Shown here: positions 53,629 to 63,507 of the stretch, piece after piece
Numbering within the stretch: the stretch's first letter is position 1
Layout of the letters: every line of letters begins with the position of its first letter
Assembly: GCF_016734805.1 (NCBI RefSeq)
Contig: NZ_JAERQG010000001.1
Coordinates: 310,001 to 374,000 of the forward strand
DNA: 64,000 nt
Direction: 5' to 3'
Source: Marivirga atlantica
Lineage (GTDB): Bacteria > Bacteroidota > Bacteroidia > Cytophagales > Cyclobacteriaceae
Made by a program: the position numbers and the translations under genes
The notes under the pieces: model-generated
Seen by the model: the letters and a program-made list of their open reading frames with translations, nothing else
What the model was told of the DNA's origin: nothing
Databases searched by the model: none

Positions 53629-53968
53629 TTCAGTAGAAAGATACATTAAAGAGTTTCCTACTGAAATTCAGGAAATATTAAATCAGCTAAGAGCGCTGGT
53701 TAAATCTGTAGCTCCTCAAGCCATAGAAAGCATAAGCTATGGAATGCCTGCCTATAAGTATAATAAGAAGCCACTTGTGTACTTTGCCGCCTATGAGAAA
53801 CACATTGGACTTTATGCTACTCCCTCAACACATGAGGCTTTTAGTAAAGAACTTAGTTCATATAAACAGGGCAAAGGATCAGTTCAGTTTCCGCTAAACA
53901 AAGACATCCCCTTTCCACTAATCAAGAAAATGATACAGTTTAAACTTCAGGAACTAGACCAAAAGTAA
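53609..53968 (+). CDS. DUF1801 (YdhG-like) protein
   Basis: The 119-residue protein has IESISYGMPAYKYNKKPLVY and HIGLYATPSTHEAF, the DUF1801 core shared with YdhG and frataxin-like fold proteins. It follows the SRPBCC gene with a 20-bp overlap; DUF1801 and SRPBCC genes are frequently adjacent in bacteria. No experimentally defined role. Confidence 0.9.
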   Translation: MQNKKADSVERYIKEFPTEIQEILNQLRALVKSVAPQAIESISYGMPAYKYNKKPLVYFAAYEKHIGLYATPSTHEAFSKELSSYKQGKGSVQFPLNKDIPFPLIKKMIQFKLQELDQK

Positions 53969-53976
53969 TTTGAATT

Positions 53977-54747
53977 TTACTTTAGTTGTGCTTCTAGCTC
54001 AGCCACATCAAATTTGACATCATCCTCTCCTATCTGATCAAAAGGGTTTTCCAGGTGTTCCTGAATGTTATCAAGGCTAATAAGGATAAAGCTGAACATG
54101 ATTGGCATCATATATTCAAGACCATGCGCATAGGTCTCGGCTGTATGCTCAAAATATGGCCCATAAATAACTGGAAAGCTATAAATAAAAACTTTAGAAT
54201 AAGCCCTTAAAGTGAGAGGCGTTCTGTAAGTTCTTATCATTTTGATATTTTCCACATCGACTAAAATTTTGCTTACATATTGGTTCATCCTGGAAATCTC
54301 ACCTGGATTTAATTCTTTATTTCTTACCTGTTGAATACTTTCGGAGAGCTTGCTTATTTGTTGGAAAAGCTTCTCTGCCTGCTCTTGTTTTGATTTTTTA
54401 TCTTTTACACAAAAAGCTTTTAGAGACTTATAAATAGTGATTAAGTCCGATTTAAGTCGCCCCTGAAAAGCCTTATCTTCTTCTTTTAACCATTGGCCGG
54501 AAGCCAAATACAATGCCTGAACGTGCGCTTTAAAATCGCTGAGCAACATTAAAGTTCTTTCTCTTCTCTTATAAGCACTATCAATGGAGAAGACTACCGG
54601 AAATACGATGGCTATTCCAATAATGGTAAGTGGGAAATCTGCTGAAAAACCATATCGCCCACAAACCCAGGTAGAGGCAACAGCGAGCAGTGTAACTACA
54701 AAGGTTTTGTAGTTGATAATGAGAAAAACACTTTTAAGAATCTTCAT
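53977..54747 (-). CDS. bestrophin-like membrane channel family protein
   Basis: The 256-residue protein has two N-terminal and two C-terminal hydrophobic segments around a helical middle, a RTYRTPLTLRAYSKVFIY segment and the terminal ENPFDQIGEDDV signature typical of bestrophin/UPF0187 chloride-channel relatives. Length is a little under that of usual bacterial bestrophins (about 300). Convergent with the DUF1801 gene. Confidence 0.72.
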   Translation of the reverse strand: MKILKSVFLIINYKTFVVTLLAVASTWVCGRYGFSADFPLTIIGIAIVFPVVFSIDSAYKRRERTLMLLSDFKAHVQALYLASGQWLKEEDKAFQGRLKSDLITIYKSLKAFCVKDKKSKQEQAEKLFQQISKLSESIQQVRNKELNPGEISRMNQYVSKILVDVENIKMIRTYRTPLTLRAYSKVFIYSFPVIYGPYFEHTAETYAHGLEYMMPIMFSFILISLDNIQEHLENPFDQIGEDDVKFDVAELEAQLK

Positions 54748-54901
54748 TGCTTAACAATAAACTCATGTTAAGTAAATCATTTTTAGCCATTGTTCAAAGC
54801 AGGGCCTTACAGCAGCGCCAAATGTTAAATTTGTCTATTTATCAAAATAATATGATTTGTAAGAATTGCTTCATTATTTTAGATGAAGTAAATGACTCTT
54901 T

Positions 54902-55849
54902 ATGACAAATCAACTTAAAGTGGCTTTGGCCCAAATTGCTCCTGTATGGCTAGATAAAACAGCAACCATCAATAAAATAAAAGCAAGCATTGAGGAAGCC
55001 GCCTCCAATAATGCTGAACTTATTGTTTTCGGAGAAGCTTTGCTGCCAGGTTATCCTTTTTGGTTGGCACTAACGGGAGGCGCAGAATGGGATGCACCCA
55101 TTCAAAAAGAACTACATGCCCATTATGTAAATAATGCCATACAACCCGAAGAAGGCGAATTGGATGATATTTGTGAGCTGGCTGCAAAACATAAAATAGC
55201 TGTTTATTTGGGCTTTATAGAAAGGGCTAAAAATCGTGGCGGACATAGCCTTTATTGTTCTCTGGCTTACATAAATACTCAGGGTGAGATAAAATCTATC
55301 CATAGAAAGCTGCAGCCTACATATGATGAAAGGCTAACTTGGTCGCCAGGAGATGGTAACGGTTTACAGGTTCATCCGCTTAAAGCGTTTACAATAGGTG
55401 GTTTAAACTGCTGGGAAAACTGGATGCCGCTACCTAGAACTGCCCTTTACGGACAAGGAGAAGATTTGCATATAGCTGTTTGGCCAGGCTCTATTAGGAA
55501 TACTGAGGATATTACTCGATTTATGGCAAAGGAAGGTCGTTCATTTGTGGTTTCAGTTGGATGCATCATGAGAAAAAGTGACTTCCCAAAAAATACGCCT
55601 CACTTAGATAAAATACTGGAAAATGCCCCTGAATGGCTTACCGATGGTGGCTCATGCATTGCTGCTCCTGATAGTAGCTGGGTTGTGGAGCCAATTACTC
55701 ATAAGGAAGGGATATTTTATGGAGAAATTGACTTCAACCAAGTATTAGAAGAAAGGCAGAACTTTGATCCTGTAGGTCACTACTCCAGACCTGATGTTAC
55801 CAAACTAATTGTTAACAGAGACAGGCAATCGACAGTTGAGTTTGAATAA
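54902..55849 (+). CDS. nitrilase / carbon-nitrogen hydrolase
   Basis: The 315-residue enzyme shows the Glu-Lys-Cys triad: FGEALLPGYPFW (Glu about 44), HRKLQPTYDERLTW (Lys about 131) and GGLNCWENWMPL (Cys about 165). The CWENWMPL context is that of true nitrilases that convert nitriles to carboxylates, rather than amidases. Single gene. Substrate not predictable from sequence. Confidence 0.93.
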   Translation: MTNQLKVALAQIAPVWLDKTATINKIKASIEEAASNNAELIVFGEALLPGYPFWLALTGGAEWDAPIQKELHAHYVNNAIQPEEGELDDICELAAKHKIAVYLGFIERAKNRGGHSLYCSLAYINTQGEIKSIHRKLQPTYDERLTWSPGDGNGLQVHPLKAFTIGGLNCWENWMPLPRTALYGQGEDLHIAVWPGSIRNTEDITRFMAKEGRSFVVSVGCIMRKSDFPKNTPHLDKILENAPEWLTDGGSCIAAPDSSWVVEPITHKEGIFYGEIDFNQVLEERQNFDPVGHYSRPDVTKLIVNRDRQSTVEFE

Positions 55850-55875
55850 AAAAGGCAGCGATAAAATCGCTGCCT
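55847..55875 (-). terminator. terminator of the secreted endonuclease gene
   Basis: The stem AGGCAGCGAT / ATCGCTGCCT with loop AAA has its A run on the left, so the U tract belongs to the leftward transcript of the endonuclease gene. Confidence 0.85.
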
Positions 55876-55899
55876 CTAATTCACTTAAGTAATTATAGC

Positions 55900-58482
55900 T
55901 TATTTAATAACTAGTTTAGTTACATGCTTATTCCCCTCTTCTTTAAGAATTAGCATATACATTCCATTATCCAAGCCCTCTAAATTCATTGATATGGCTT
56001 CTCCATTTACGAAAGTAGCCTGTTTTACAAGCATTCCATTTAATGATACAATATTGACGTCAGCTCTTTTTCGAACTTCCATGTCAACAAATAATTTTCC
56101 TGAAGTTGGGTTAGGGTAAACTTTCAAATTATTGACTGGATCTGGCTTTACATTTTCAAGAATTAAAGCTTTTCTAGAAGAAAAACCTTCGCTAATGTTC
56201 ACCGTGTAATCCTCAACCTCTCCATAAGTGAAAAATTCACATGAAGTGGCATTTCTATTGTACTTCATACTTACTCTCATTCTTGTTGATCCATTTTTTG
56301 CTGTTGTAGGTATAGTGATATATCCGCTTACAACAACATCTCTTGTTTTAGAAATGGTTGCCACATATTCACCCGCATCTGCAAAGTCACCATCTTGATT
56401 ATAATCAATCCAGATATCGTAAGCTTCACTAAATGATCTTCCAGACCATTCGGGATGTACAGAAAAGCTGTAAGTCTGGCCAGCTTGCACAGAAGTTGAT
56501 GAACTTGTAAAGTCTGCATAACCTCCATTGCTACCCGAGGTGTTATCAAGCGTGTTGAACACAACTCTTTGTATCCACTCTTCATTAGCATATTGACCAC
56601 CACTCGTGCAATATGAGATTTGAGCTGACTGAGTGGTAAAAGTTTCGGGTGCTGAGTAGCTAGAATTAAGTGATCCACATTCACTACGAACTTCAAATTC
56701 ATAAGCGGTATTGTCACTCAAGCCCGCCAGGCTGTAAGATGTACCTGAAACGCTAATATTGGTCCAGGTTGATGAACCACTTACTCTGTATCTCAAGCCA
56801 TACCCTATAGCCGAACTATTACCACTCCAGCTTACATCTGCTGTGGTTGTTGTAATATTAGCTATAGAAAGGTTAGTCGGCACATCGCAACTAGTAGCTG
56901 TACCACCATCAAAAGAGTGTGCTCCTAAGAAGTTGAAATTATTAGTCGCAAACTGATGCCATTCTTGGGGTTGATAACTTGATGAAGGTCCTGTTACAGT
57001 TGACTTTCTAACAAGGGTTATATCCTGAGCAAAGTTTACTGCATCATTAGGGTTACCTAACAGATCGATAAGTGCTCCATTCTTAAAAAGTCCGATGGCA
57101 TCATTTCCATTAAAAGTAACAATTCCGGATCCAGTACTAATATCAGCTTGAGCTTGCATAGCAGCATCTGCGCTCGAGTGAACAATCACAAAAACTTCTC
57201 CTGAACTTAAGTCACCAGACAATGAATATTCTGATCCCCATGATCCAGAACCATTGGTTGACTTCATCAAACTGTAAGATGAAAGGTTCACATCAGAACC
57301 CGTAAAATTGGCCAACTCAATTCCTTTATTGTAAGATGAGCCTTCGATATATTCTGAAATAAATAAATCTGAAGCATTTCCTCTCACGCTCTGAGCTTCC
57401 ACAGTAATATCAAAAGTCTGTGTGGTATTATCTGTTCCGTCACTAGCCGTTAATGTAATGCTATGAATACCTACCTCGCTGGAGGAAGTAGCACCATTTA
57501 ATAAAGCTGTGCCATCTCCATTATCGATAAAGCTTAACCATGATGGTAATGATGAGGCAGATATATTTATAGGATCGCCATCAGCATCTGTTGCGATTAC
57601 ACTGTAGTTATAAGTATCCCCTTCGGTAACTGATAAAATTGGAGCAGAAGCAAATGCAGGAGCATTATTTGATGGACTGCTCGTACAATATGTTGGGTAA
57701 ATCTCACAAACGTATTCAGGATGGTCAATAAATGGATTTCTGTTATTCTGATAACCGTAAATCACCTCATTACGCTGTATTTCAAAATTATCTACAGGAT
57801 CGTTTAAATGCCACTCAATAAGTGTTGAAAGCTTTGAATGGAGTGGTTCTTTGCTCGTATTACTTAAATAAGTGTCAGTAAGCTCTAAGTCAGGTTCTCC
57901 ATTGGTGCCTTCATATCGTACCACCATGTAAAAAATCATTCTGGCAACATCTCCTTTTACAGCATCTCTCGGTTCCCAGATGTATTCTGAGTCACTAGTT
58001 TTTGATAGTGTTGAGCCGCTGTATTGCCCTGAGCCATCCACATAGTAATAGTCAGCATTATCGAAGTTTCTATTACTTCTTGCTGAATTGGTAGATACAT
58101 CTTCTGCTCGTAAATGGTGGCAATCTGTTCCTGGTCCTTGGGAGGTTCCAAAATCTCCCCTCGACTTGGCCCACACATGTTCACGCGACCAACCATTGCC
58201 ATTATCATATTCGGCTGGCCCATTCATAGAAAAACCCGAATAAATACCGATTACATTGTTCGGATTATTCGGGTCTTTGTCTGCATCTTTTAGAATGTCC
58301 CAGGTATCTGTGCTACTACTGCTATAGGGATATGTGGTGTGTCCGTCAATAATATTGTGAAGTGCTGCTTTTAGCTGACTACCGTTTAAGCCGTTAGCCT
58401 GATTATAATAGCCCGCTGGAATTTGACCGTAACTTAAAAAACAAGCCATGGACAAAACCCATAATAGGTAATGTTTTTTCAT
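55900..58482 (-). CDS. secreted multidomain endonuclease I with T9SS sorting signal
   Basis: The 860-residue protein has a signal peptide (SMACFLSYGQ), an endonuclease I (EndA/NucM) catalytic domain with GWSREHVWAKSRGDFG and DCHHLRAEDVSTNSARSN (about 80-165), a cadherin/Ig-like domain (about 275-365), a lamin-tail domain (about 370-500), a fibronectin type III domain (about 535-615), a GEVED domain (about 640-765, ending GEVEDYTVNI), and a C-terminal type IX sorting domain VYPNPTSGKLFV...GMYMLILKEEG. It should be exported by T9SS and act outside the cell on DNA, for nutrients, biofilm DNA or competition. Confidence 0.93.
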   Translation of the reverse strand: MKKHYLLWVLSMACFLSYGQIPAGYYNQANGLNGSQLKAALHNIIDGHTTYPYSSSSTDTWDILKDADKDPNNPNNVIGIYSGFSMNGPAEYDNGNGWSREHVWAKSRGDFGTSQGPGTDCHHLRAEDVSTNSARSNRNFDNADYYYVDGSGQYSGSTLSKTSDSEYIWEPRDAVKGDVARMIFYMVVRYEGTNGEPDLELTDTYLSNTSKEPLHSKLSTLIEWHLNDPVDNFEIQRNEVIYGYQNNRNPFIDHPEYVCEIYPTYCTSSPSNNAPAFASAPILSVTEGDTYNYSVIATDADGDPINISASSLPSWLSFIDNGDGTALLNGATSSSEVGIHSITLTASDGTDNTTQTFDITVEAQSVRGNASDLFISEYIEGSSYNKGIELANFTGSDVNLSSYSLMKSTNGSGSWGSEYSLSGDLSSGEVFVIVHSSADAAMQAQADISTGSGIVTFNGNDAIGLFKNGALIDLLGNPNDAVNFAQDITLVRKSTVTGPSSSYQPQEWHQFATNNFNFLGAHSFDGGTATSCDVPTNLSIANITTTTADVSWSGNSSAIGYGLRYRVSGSSTWTNISVSGTSYSLAGLSDNTAYEFEVRSECGSLNSSYSAPETFTTQSAQISYCTSGGQYANEEWIQRVVFNTLDNTSGSNGGYADFTSSSTSVQAGQTYSFSVHPEWSGRSFSEAYDIWIDYNQDGDFADAGEYVATISKTRDVVVSGYITIPTTAKNGSTRMRVSMKYNRNATSCEFFTYGEVEDYTVNISEGFSSRKALILENVKPDPVNNLKVYPNPTSGKLFVDMEVRKRADVNIVSLNGMLVKQATFVNGEAISMNLEGLDNGMYMLILKEEGNKHVTKLVIK

Positions 58483-58605
58483 AGTTTAGGTTTTTGGATA
58501 AGTAAAACGGCCGAAAGCTATGAATTTAGCTCAACTGTGACGAAGCTATTTCAATTACTTAACAATTTGATAATGTGCGCTTTGTAGTATTTGTAGATTG
58601 AAAAT

Positions 58606-58630
58606 AAAAAAAGCCTGATTACTCAGGCTT
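58606..58630 (-). terminator. terminator of the SPFH gene
   Basis: AAGCCTGA-TTAC-TCAGGCTT with an A run to the left (U tract for the leftward transcript). Confidence 0.9.
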
Positions 58631-58659
58631 AAGGTTAAATATACATGCAAGTGTATCTT

Positions 58660-60036
58660 TTATTTCTTGCCGTTATTCAAAGATTGTTGTGCCATCATCA
58701 TGGTTAAGATTTGTTGCAGCGCATCGGAGTTTCCTTTACCATTTCCATCTGAGCCACCCATATAAAACTGTGGTAATTTAACACCATTAGGCCCTGCGAA
58801 TTTTTCTGCCACGCCAACAGAGGTTTTATACTCCCATTCTGCTTTTTCCTGAGGCGTAAGACCAGCCTGCACTAGTTTAGCGTTTTCGTACGACTGTGCA
58901 TCCGCGGCTACCTTTTTAGCAGCTGATTTCAATCGTTCGGTTTCTAACTGAATTTGAGCAAGCTTTTTATTAGTTTCTTCCTGCTTTAACCTCGTTTCAA
59001 TTTCAATTAACTTCTTAACTTGTTCTCTTTCCTGAGCAGCACGCTCTGCTGTTTTATCTCTTTCACCCTCTGCCAAAATTCTCTGTTGCTCGGCCTTGGC
59101 AGTTTCTATTTTTTCCATCTCAATACGCTTCTGAGCAGAAATATCACGTTGAGCCTCCAATCTCTTCTTAAAAGCGTCTTCTAAATCAACCTGATCCACA
59201 ATAACCTGCGAAACAATTATGTTATTTTTCGTAATGTCATGGTCAACACGAATTGGCTTGCCGGTAGCGTTTAGTCTTTTGTTGACCTCATAGCGTGTTC
59301 TTATTTCCTTAATTACCCTATCCTTTTGTTGAATACTTGCATAAATAGTATCATAATGCTCTTTTTTCTCAACAGAATACCCTCCGTTTTTTAACTGTTC
59401 ATCAAGCGTTTGTCTAAAATCGGCTGCTGAGCCTGAAATATAATCCTGTGCTGAAAACATATACCCTGTATTAATTACCTGCTCTTTAACAGTAGGCACC
59501 AAGGTATTATTAACCAAATTTTTAGGGTGTCTAAACTCTTCCGCTAATTTGATAAATGATGGTTCATCTTGTGGCATTTGCATCCTAACAGAAATGTTTA
59601 CATCAGCTGTTACCTGATCTATAAACCTGATAGGAATACCATCAGGTATTACCCCCTCAATTCCCTCGGTAGGTTCATCTCCGCTGATCACCTTGATGTC
59701 AAAAAATTTCTGCCATTCTTGTACTTTAGACAATGGGGTAATAAACTTAATACCAGAGGAAAAAATAGCACTTTTTGTTCCTGCAGGAGAAACTATGAAG
59801 TACTGATGACCCGGACTGGCATAAAATAAAAATGAAGTGTTGAATATCAGCAATAAGCCTACACCTGCCACTATCAAACTCTTTTTGGGCGAAAACCACA
59901 GCAAAAATTTTTGTCCAATGCCTTTATAATTGCTGTTTTCATCTTCTTTTAGTTTTCTCCTAATCTGGATACTTGCGATAAGTAAAATTAGTGGTGCAAG
60001 TATCAAAACCACTCCGATAAAAGTAAATATTCCCAT
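58660..60036 (-). CDS. SPFH/band 7 (prohibitin-like) membrane protein
   Basis: The 458-residue protein has an N-terminal membrane segment (about 4-24), a second (about 53-75), the SPFH domain (about 80-290, FDIKVISGDEPTEG, LVNNTLVPTVKEQVINTGY) and a long coiled coil (about 290-400) of Glu/Lys/Ala with KLAQIQLETERLKS. The C-terminal tail is Met/Gln-rich. It would organise membrane microdomains or proteases. Divergent from the radical SAM gene with a very short gap. Confidence 0.88.
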   Translation of the reverse strand: MGIFTFIGVVLILAPLILLIASIQIRRKLKEDENSNYKGIGQKFLLWFSPKKSLIVAGVGLLLIFNTSFLFYASPGHQYFIVSPAGTKSAIFSSGIKFITPLSKVQEWQKFFDIKVISGDEPTEGIEGVIPDGIPIRFIDQVTADVNISVRMQMPQDEPSFIKLAEEFRHPKNLVNNTLVPTVKEQVINTGYMFSAQDYISGSAADFRQTLDEQLKNGGYSVEKKEHYDTIYASIQQKDRVIKEIRTRYEVNKRLNATGKPIRVDHDITKNNIIVSQVIVDQVDLEDAFKKRLEAQRDISAQKRIEMEKIETAKAEQQRILAEGERDKTAERAAQEREQVKKLIEIETRLKQEETNKKLAQIQLETERLKSAAKKVAADAQSYENAKLVQAGLTPQEKAEWEYKTSVGVAEKFAGPNGVKLPQFYMGGSDGNGKGNSDALQQILTMMMAQQSLNNGKK

Positions 60037-60216
60037 GTTCTATTGTATAATTTAAATCGGGCGGCAAATAAATCTAATTTGCCTCTACTTCAAATTTTTT
60101 CATTTAAAAAGTTTATTCCAACGGGATATTTATCGATAAAAGCCTCTTATTTACCTTTTAACTCTAGTTTGCTAGTCTTTTATAAGCATACTCATTTTGA
60201 CTACCTTTGCCCCACC

Positions 60217-62376
60217 TTGAAAAATACTTTACTTATAACGCCCCCATTTACCCAGCTGAATACGCCTTATCCAGCAACGGCCTATTTAAAAGGCTTTCTG
60301 AATACTTTAGAAATTCCATCTTACCAAATGGATTTGGGCATTGAGGTGATCTTAAAGCTTTTCTCAAAAGATGGTTTAAGACAACTATTCGAAGCAAGTG
60401 AGAAAGCAGAAGTACGCTTTTCAGAAAATGCTGAGCGTATCTACGCCATGCAAAAGGAGTATCTGAACAGCATTGATCAGGTAATATCATTTCTTCAGGG
60501 TCGTAATGCTACTTTCGCAAGGCAAATCTGTACCGATAATTATCTCCCTCAGGCAAGCAGGTTCGAGGAATTACAGGAGCTGGATTATGCCTTTGGCCAC
60601 ATGGGTTTGCAAGATAAAGCCAAGCATTTAGCAACGCTTTATCTGGAAGATCTTTCAGACTTCATCATTGAAACAATTGATCCGCATTTTGGCTTCAGTC
60701 GTTATGCTGAAAGGTTAGGAAGAAGCGCTAATCATTTTGATGAATTATATGAGGAGCTAGCCAAGCCATTAAGCCTGATAGACCAGATAACACTGAACAT
60801 TCTATCAGAAAGAATTGACCGAATTGATCCTGAATTAATTTGTTTCTCAGTGCCTTTCCCGGGTAATCTATTTAGTGCTTTTCGCTGTGGTCAATATATT
60901 AAAAAGCATTACCCGGGTATTAAAATCGCTATGGGAGGTGGATTTCCCAATACCGAGTTACGAACCCTAAGCGATAAAAGAGTCTTCGAGTTTGTTGATT
61001 TCATCACTTTAGATGATGGAGAAAAACCTATTGAGCAGGTCATTAAATATGTTAATACAGCCGATAAGGAAGTCCCTTTGAAAAGAACATTTTTGCTGGA
61101 AGGTGAAACGGTTGTTTTTAAAAATGACAAATCACTCAAAGATTATAAACAGAGTGAGGTTGGCACTCCTGATTATTCCGATCTGCTCCTGAATCAGTAC
61201 ATATCAGTTATTGAAGTAACCAACCCCATGCATAGCTTATGGAGTGATGGCCGATGGAACAAGCTGACCATGGCACATGGCTGTTATTGGGGGAAATGTA
61301 CCTTCTGTGATATCTCGTTAGATTATATTCGCCTTTATGAACCAATTGCCGCGAAGCAACTGGTAGACAGAATGGAGCAAATAATAGCACAGACAGGTGA
61401 AACAGGTTTCCACTTTGTAGATGAAGCTGCACCTCCAGCTTTAATGCGTGAACTGGCATTGGAAATTATCAGGCGAGACTTGACAGTAAGTTGGTGGACT
61501 AATATTAGGTTTGAAAAGAGCTTCACTTTCGACTTATGTCAATTACTCAAAGCTTCTGGCTGCATTGCAGTTTCAGGTGGTCTGGAAGTAGCTACCGATA
61601 GATTATTAGATGTTATCAAAAAAGGAGTAACCGTTGCACAGGTGGCCAATGTTACGAGAAACCTAACTGCCTCCGGCATTATGGTGCATGCCTATTTAAT
61701 GTATGGCTACCCAACTCAAACTGAGCAGGAAACTATTGACAGTTTGGAGATGGTAAGACAGCTTTTTGAATTAGGTGTTTTACAATCTGGCTTCTGGCAT
61801 CAGTTCGCCCTCACGGCACACAGTCCGGTAGGTTTAAATCCTGATCATTATGGTATCCATCCTGTTTATCCTGAGCATACTTTCGCTAATAATGATTTAG
61901 CCTTTACAGATACCACAGGTATAAATCATGATAAATTTAGTTTCGGCTTAAAGAAATCCCTTTTCAATTTTATGCAGGGTATTGGCTTCGACTTTCCTCT
62001 ACAGGACTGGTTTGATTTCAAAGTGCCAAAAACTACCATTTCACCCGATTATATTACTAACTGTTTAAATCAATCTGTTGATCCTTTTCCTAAAAGCAGA
62101 GCAAAAATGATATGGGTTGGGAATTTACCCATTCTGGCATTTCCTGATGAAATGACCGCATTACTCACTATTCATCAGAAAGCAGCCATTATAGAAGTAG
62201 CGCTGCCAAAACAAATGGGGATTTGGTTAGCGGAATGGTTGAAAACACTTAGTAACGGCACTCATAGTTTTGACGCCTTTCAGCAAGATTTTGAATCTCA
62301 ATTTGATGACTTCCAGTCGTTCTGGCTATCAGAAGAAATAATGGATTTAAGGGAAAATGGATTGTTGATTTTGTAA
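60217..62376 (+). CDS. B12-binding-type radical SAM protein
   Basis: The 719-residue protein begins at the TTG at 60217, just before NTLLITPPFTQLNTPYP, the start of the B12-binding-like Rossmann region; the frame is open 58 codons further but that stretch looks non-coding. The central region has a radical SAM cluster AHGCYWGKCTFCD (about 352-364) with Cx4Cx2C spacing, and FHFVDEAAPP, GGLEVATDRLLDVI and GVLQSGFWHQFALTAHSP further on. No clear DxHxxG cobalamin motif is seen. Proteins of this type catalyse methylations or rearrangements; the target is unknown. It starts only about 180 bp from the divergent SPFH gene. Confidence 0.83.
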   Translation: MKNTLLITPPFTQLNTPYPATAYLKGFLNTLEIPSYQMDLGIEVILKLFSKDGLRQLFEASEKAEVRFSENAERIYAMQKEYLNSIDQVISFLQGRNATFARQICTDNYLPQASRFEELQELDYAFGHMGLQDKAKHLATLYLEDLSDFIIETIDPHFGFSRYAERLGRSANHFDELYEELAKPLSLIDQITLNILSERIDRIDPELICFSVPFPGNLFSAFRCGQYIKKHYPGIKIAMGGGFPNTELRTLSDKRVFEFVDFITLDDGEKPIEQVIKYVNTADKEVPLKRTFLLEGETVVFKNDKSLKDYKQSEVGTPDYSDLLLNQYISVIEVTNPMHSLWSDGRWNKLTMAHGCYWGKCTFCDISLDYIRLYEPIAAKQLVDRMEQIIAQTGETGFHFVDEAAPPALMRELALEIIRRDLTVSWWTNIRFEKSFTFDLCQLLKASGCIAVSGGLEVATDRLLDVIKKGVTVAQVANVTRNLTASGIMVHAYLMYGYPTQTEQETIDSLEMVRQLFELGVLQSGFWHQFALTAHSPVGLNPDHYGIHPVYPEHTFANNDLAFTDTTGINHDKFSFGLKKSLFNFMQGIGFDFPLQDWFDFKVPKTTISPDYITNCLNQSVDPFPKSRAKMIWVGNLPILAFPDEMTALLTIHQKAAIIEVALPKQMGIWLAEWLKTLSNGTHSFDAFQQDFESQFDDFQSFWLSEEIMDLRENGLLIL

Positions 62377-62384
62377 ATTCCACA

Positions 62385-62975
62385 ATGGAAACTACCTATC
62401 AGGGCAAACCAGCTTTTTATCCTAAGTCTATAGCAGAATGGCGGCAATGGTTAGAAACAAATCATCAAACAACAGAAGCAGTTTGGCTAATTCTTTATAA
62501 AAAAGATAGTGGTGTACCCAGTATCAGTTATAGTGAGTCTGTTGATGAAGCGCTATGTTTCGGTTGGGTGGATAGCAAGCCTAATAGGCGGGATGAACAA
62601 AGTTTCTACAGGTACTTCTCCCAGCGTAATCCGAAAAGCAACTGGAGCAAGATCAACAAGCAGAAAATTGAAAAGCTTATTCAAGCTGGCAAAATGGCTC
62701 CTGCCGGTTTAAAAATGATTGAAGAAGCCAAAGCTAACGGCTCCTGGACTATATTGGATGAAATAGAAGAAGGTATTTTACCTGAAGATTTAAGGGCAGC
62801 TTTTGCTCAAAATAAAACTGCGTTTAAGTATTGGGAAGCATTTCCAAGATCCGTCAAAAGAAATATCATGGAATGGATAGTTTCAGCCAGGCGAGCAGAA
62901 ACACGTCAAAAAAGAATTGAAGAAACCGTTTCGCTAGCTTCAGAAAATAAGAGAGCTAACCAATATAACGGCTAA
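62385..62975 (+). CDS. YdeI/OmpD-associated (bacteriocin-protection) family protein
   Basis: The 196-residue protein has VDEALCFGWVDSKPNRRDEQSF and YFSQRNPKSNWSKINKQKIEKL, the core of the YdeI/OmpD-associated family, with FKYWEAFPRSVKRNIMEWI near the end. The start is 8 bp after the radical SAM gene stop, suggesting one operon. In E. coli a homologue is linked to peptide resistance; biochemical function is not settled. Confidence 0.88.
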   Translation: METTYQGKPAFYPKSIAEWRQWLETNHQTTEAVWLILYKKDSGVPSISYSESVDEALCFGWVDSKPNRRDEQSFYRYFSQRNPKSNWSKINKQKIEKLIQAGKMAPAGLKMIEEAKANGSWTILDEIEEGILPEDLRAAFAQNKTAFKYWEAFPRSVKRNIMEWIVSARRAETRQKRIEETVSLASENKRANQYNG

Positions 62976-62977
62976 AG

Positions 62978-63490
62978 TTAGCGCCCAAAGTCATCTTGAA
63001 GCCTAACAATATCATTTTCATCAGAAGGATTGCTGGCGTCTACATGTTGCCAAATTTCTGCTAAAACTGACCAGCCTGATAAGCCCACTAAGCGATGGCG
63101 CTCTCCCTGTTTTAATTTAATTTGATCTCCTTCGTGTAAGATCTGTACACTTCCTTCTTCATCCGTATTACTTTTCACCACACCAACATCACCATTTAAA
63201 ACGGTCCATATCTCGGCTCTTCTGTGATGATACTGCCATGACAACCTTTTCTCCGGAGCAACTACTAAAAATTTCGGGCTAAGCTTCTCTGATATTTGAA
63301 GGCTCTTAAAATCTACATCAGGAAAAAACATTTTAGCAAAATCCTCTGCCTGAGATTCATCTATCACAAAGAATCCTCCCCATGGCCTATCAAAATCTTT
63401 TGATACTACCTGAAAACGATTGGCTTGTAGGTAACTCTCTACCTCACTAAAAACTTGCTCTCTTTTTTCAGAAACCAATTGAAGTTCCAT
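62978..63490 (-). CDS. cupin protein (phosphomannose isomerase type II C-domain-like)
   Basis: The 170-residue cupin has WGGFFVIDESQAEDF and LVVAPEKRLSWQYHHRRAEIWTVLNGDV...GEGDQIKLKQGERHRLVG-type strands with conserved His (HHRRAE) and Gly, as in the cupin of mannose-6-phosphate isomerase type II. It may bind a sugar phosphate. The 3' end converges on the YdeI-family gene with 2 bp between. Confidence 0.85.
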   Translation of the reverse strand: MELQLVSEKREQVFSEVESYLQANRFQVVSKDFDRPWGGFFVIDESQAEDFAKMFFPDVDFKSLQISEKLSPKFLVVAPEKRLSWQYHHRRAEIWTVLNGDVGVVKSNTDEEGSVQILHEGDQIKLKQGERHRLVGLSGWSVLAEIWQHVDASNPSDENDIVRLQDDFGR

Positions 63491-63507
63491 GGATTTTTAA
63501 GATATGT

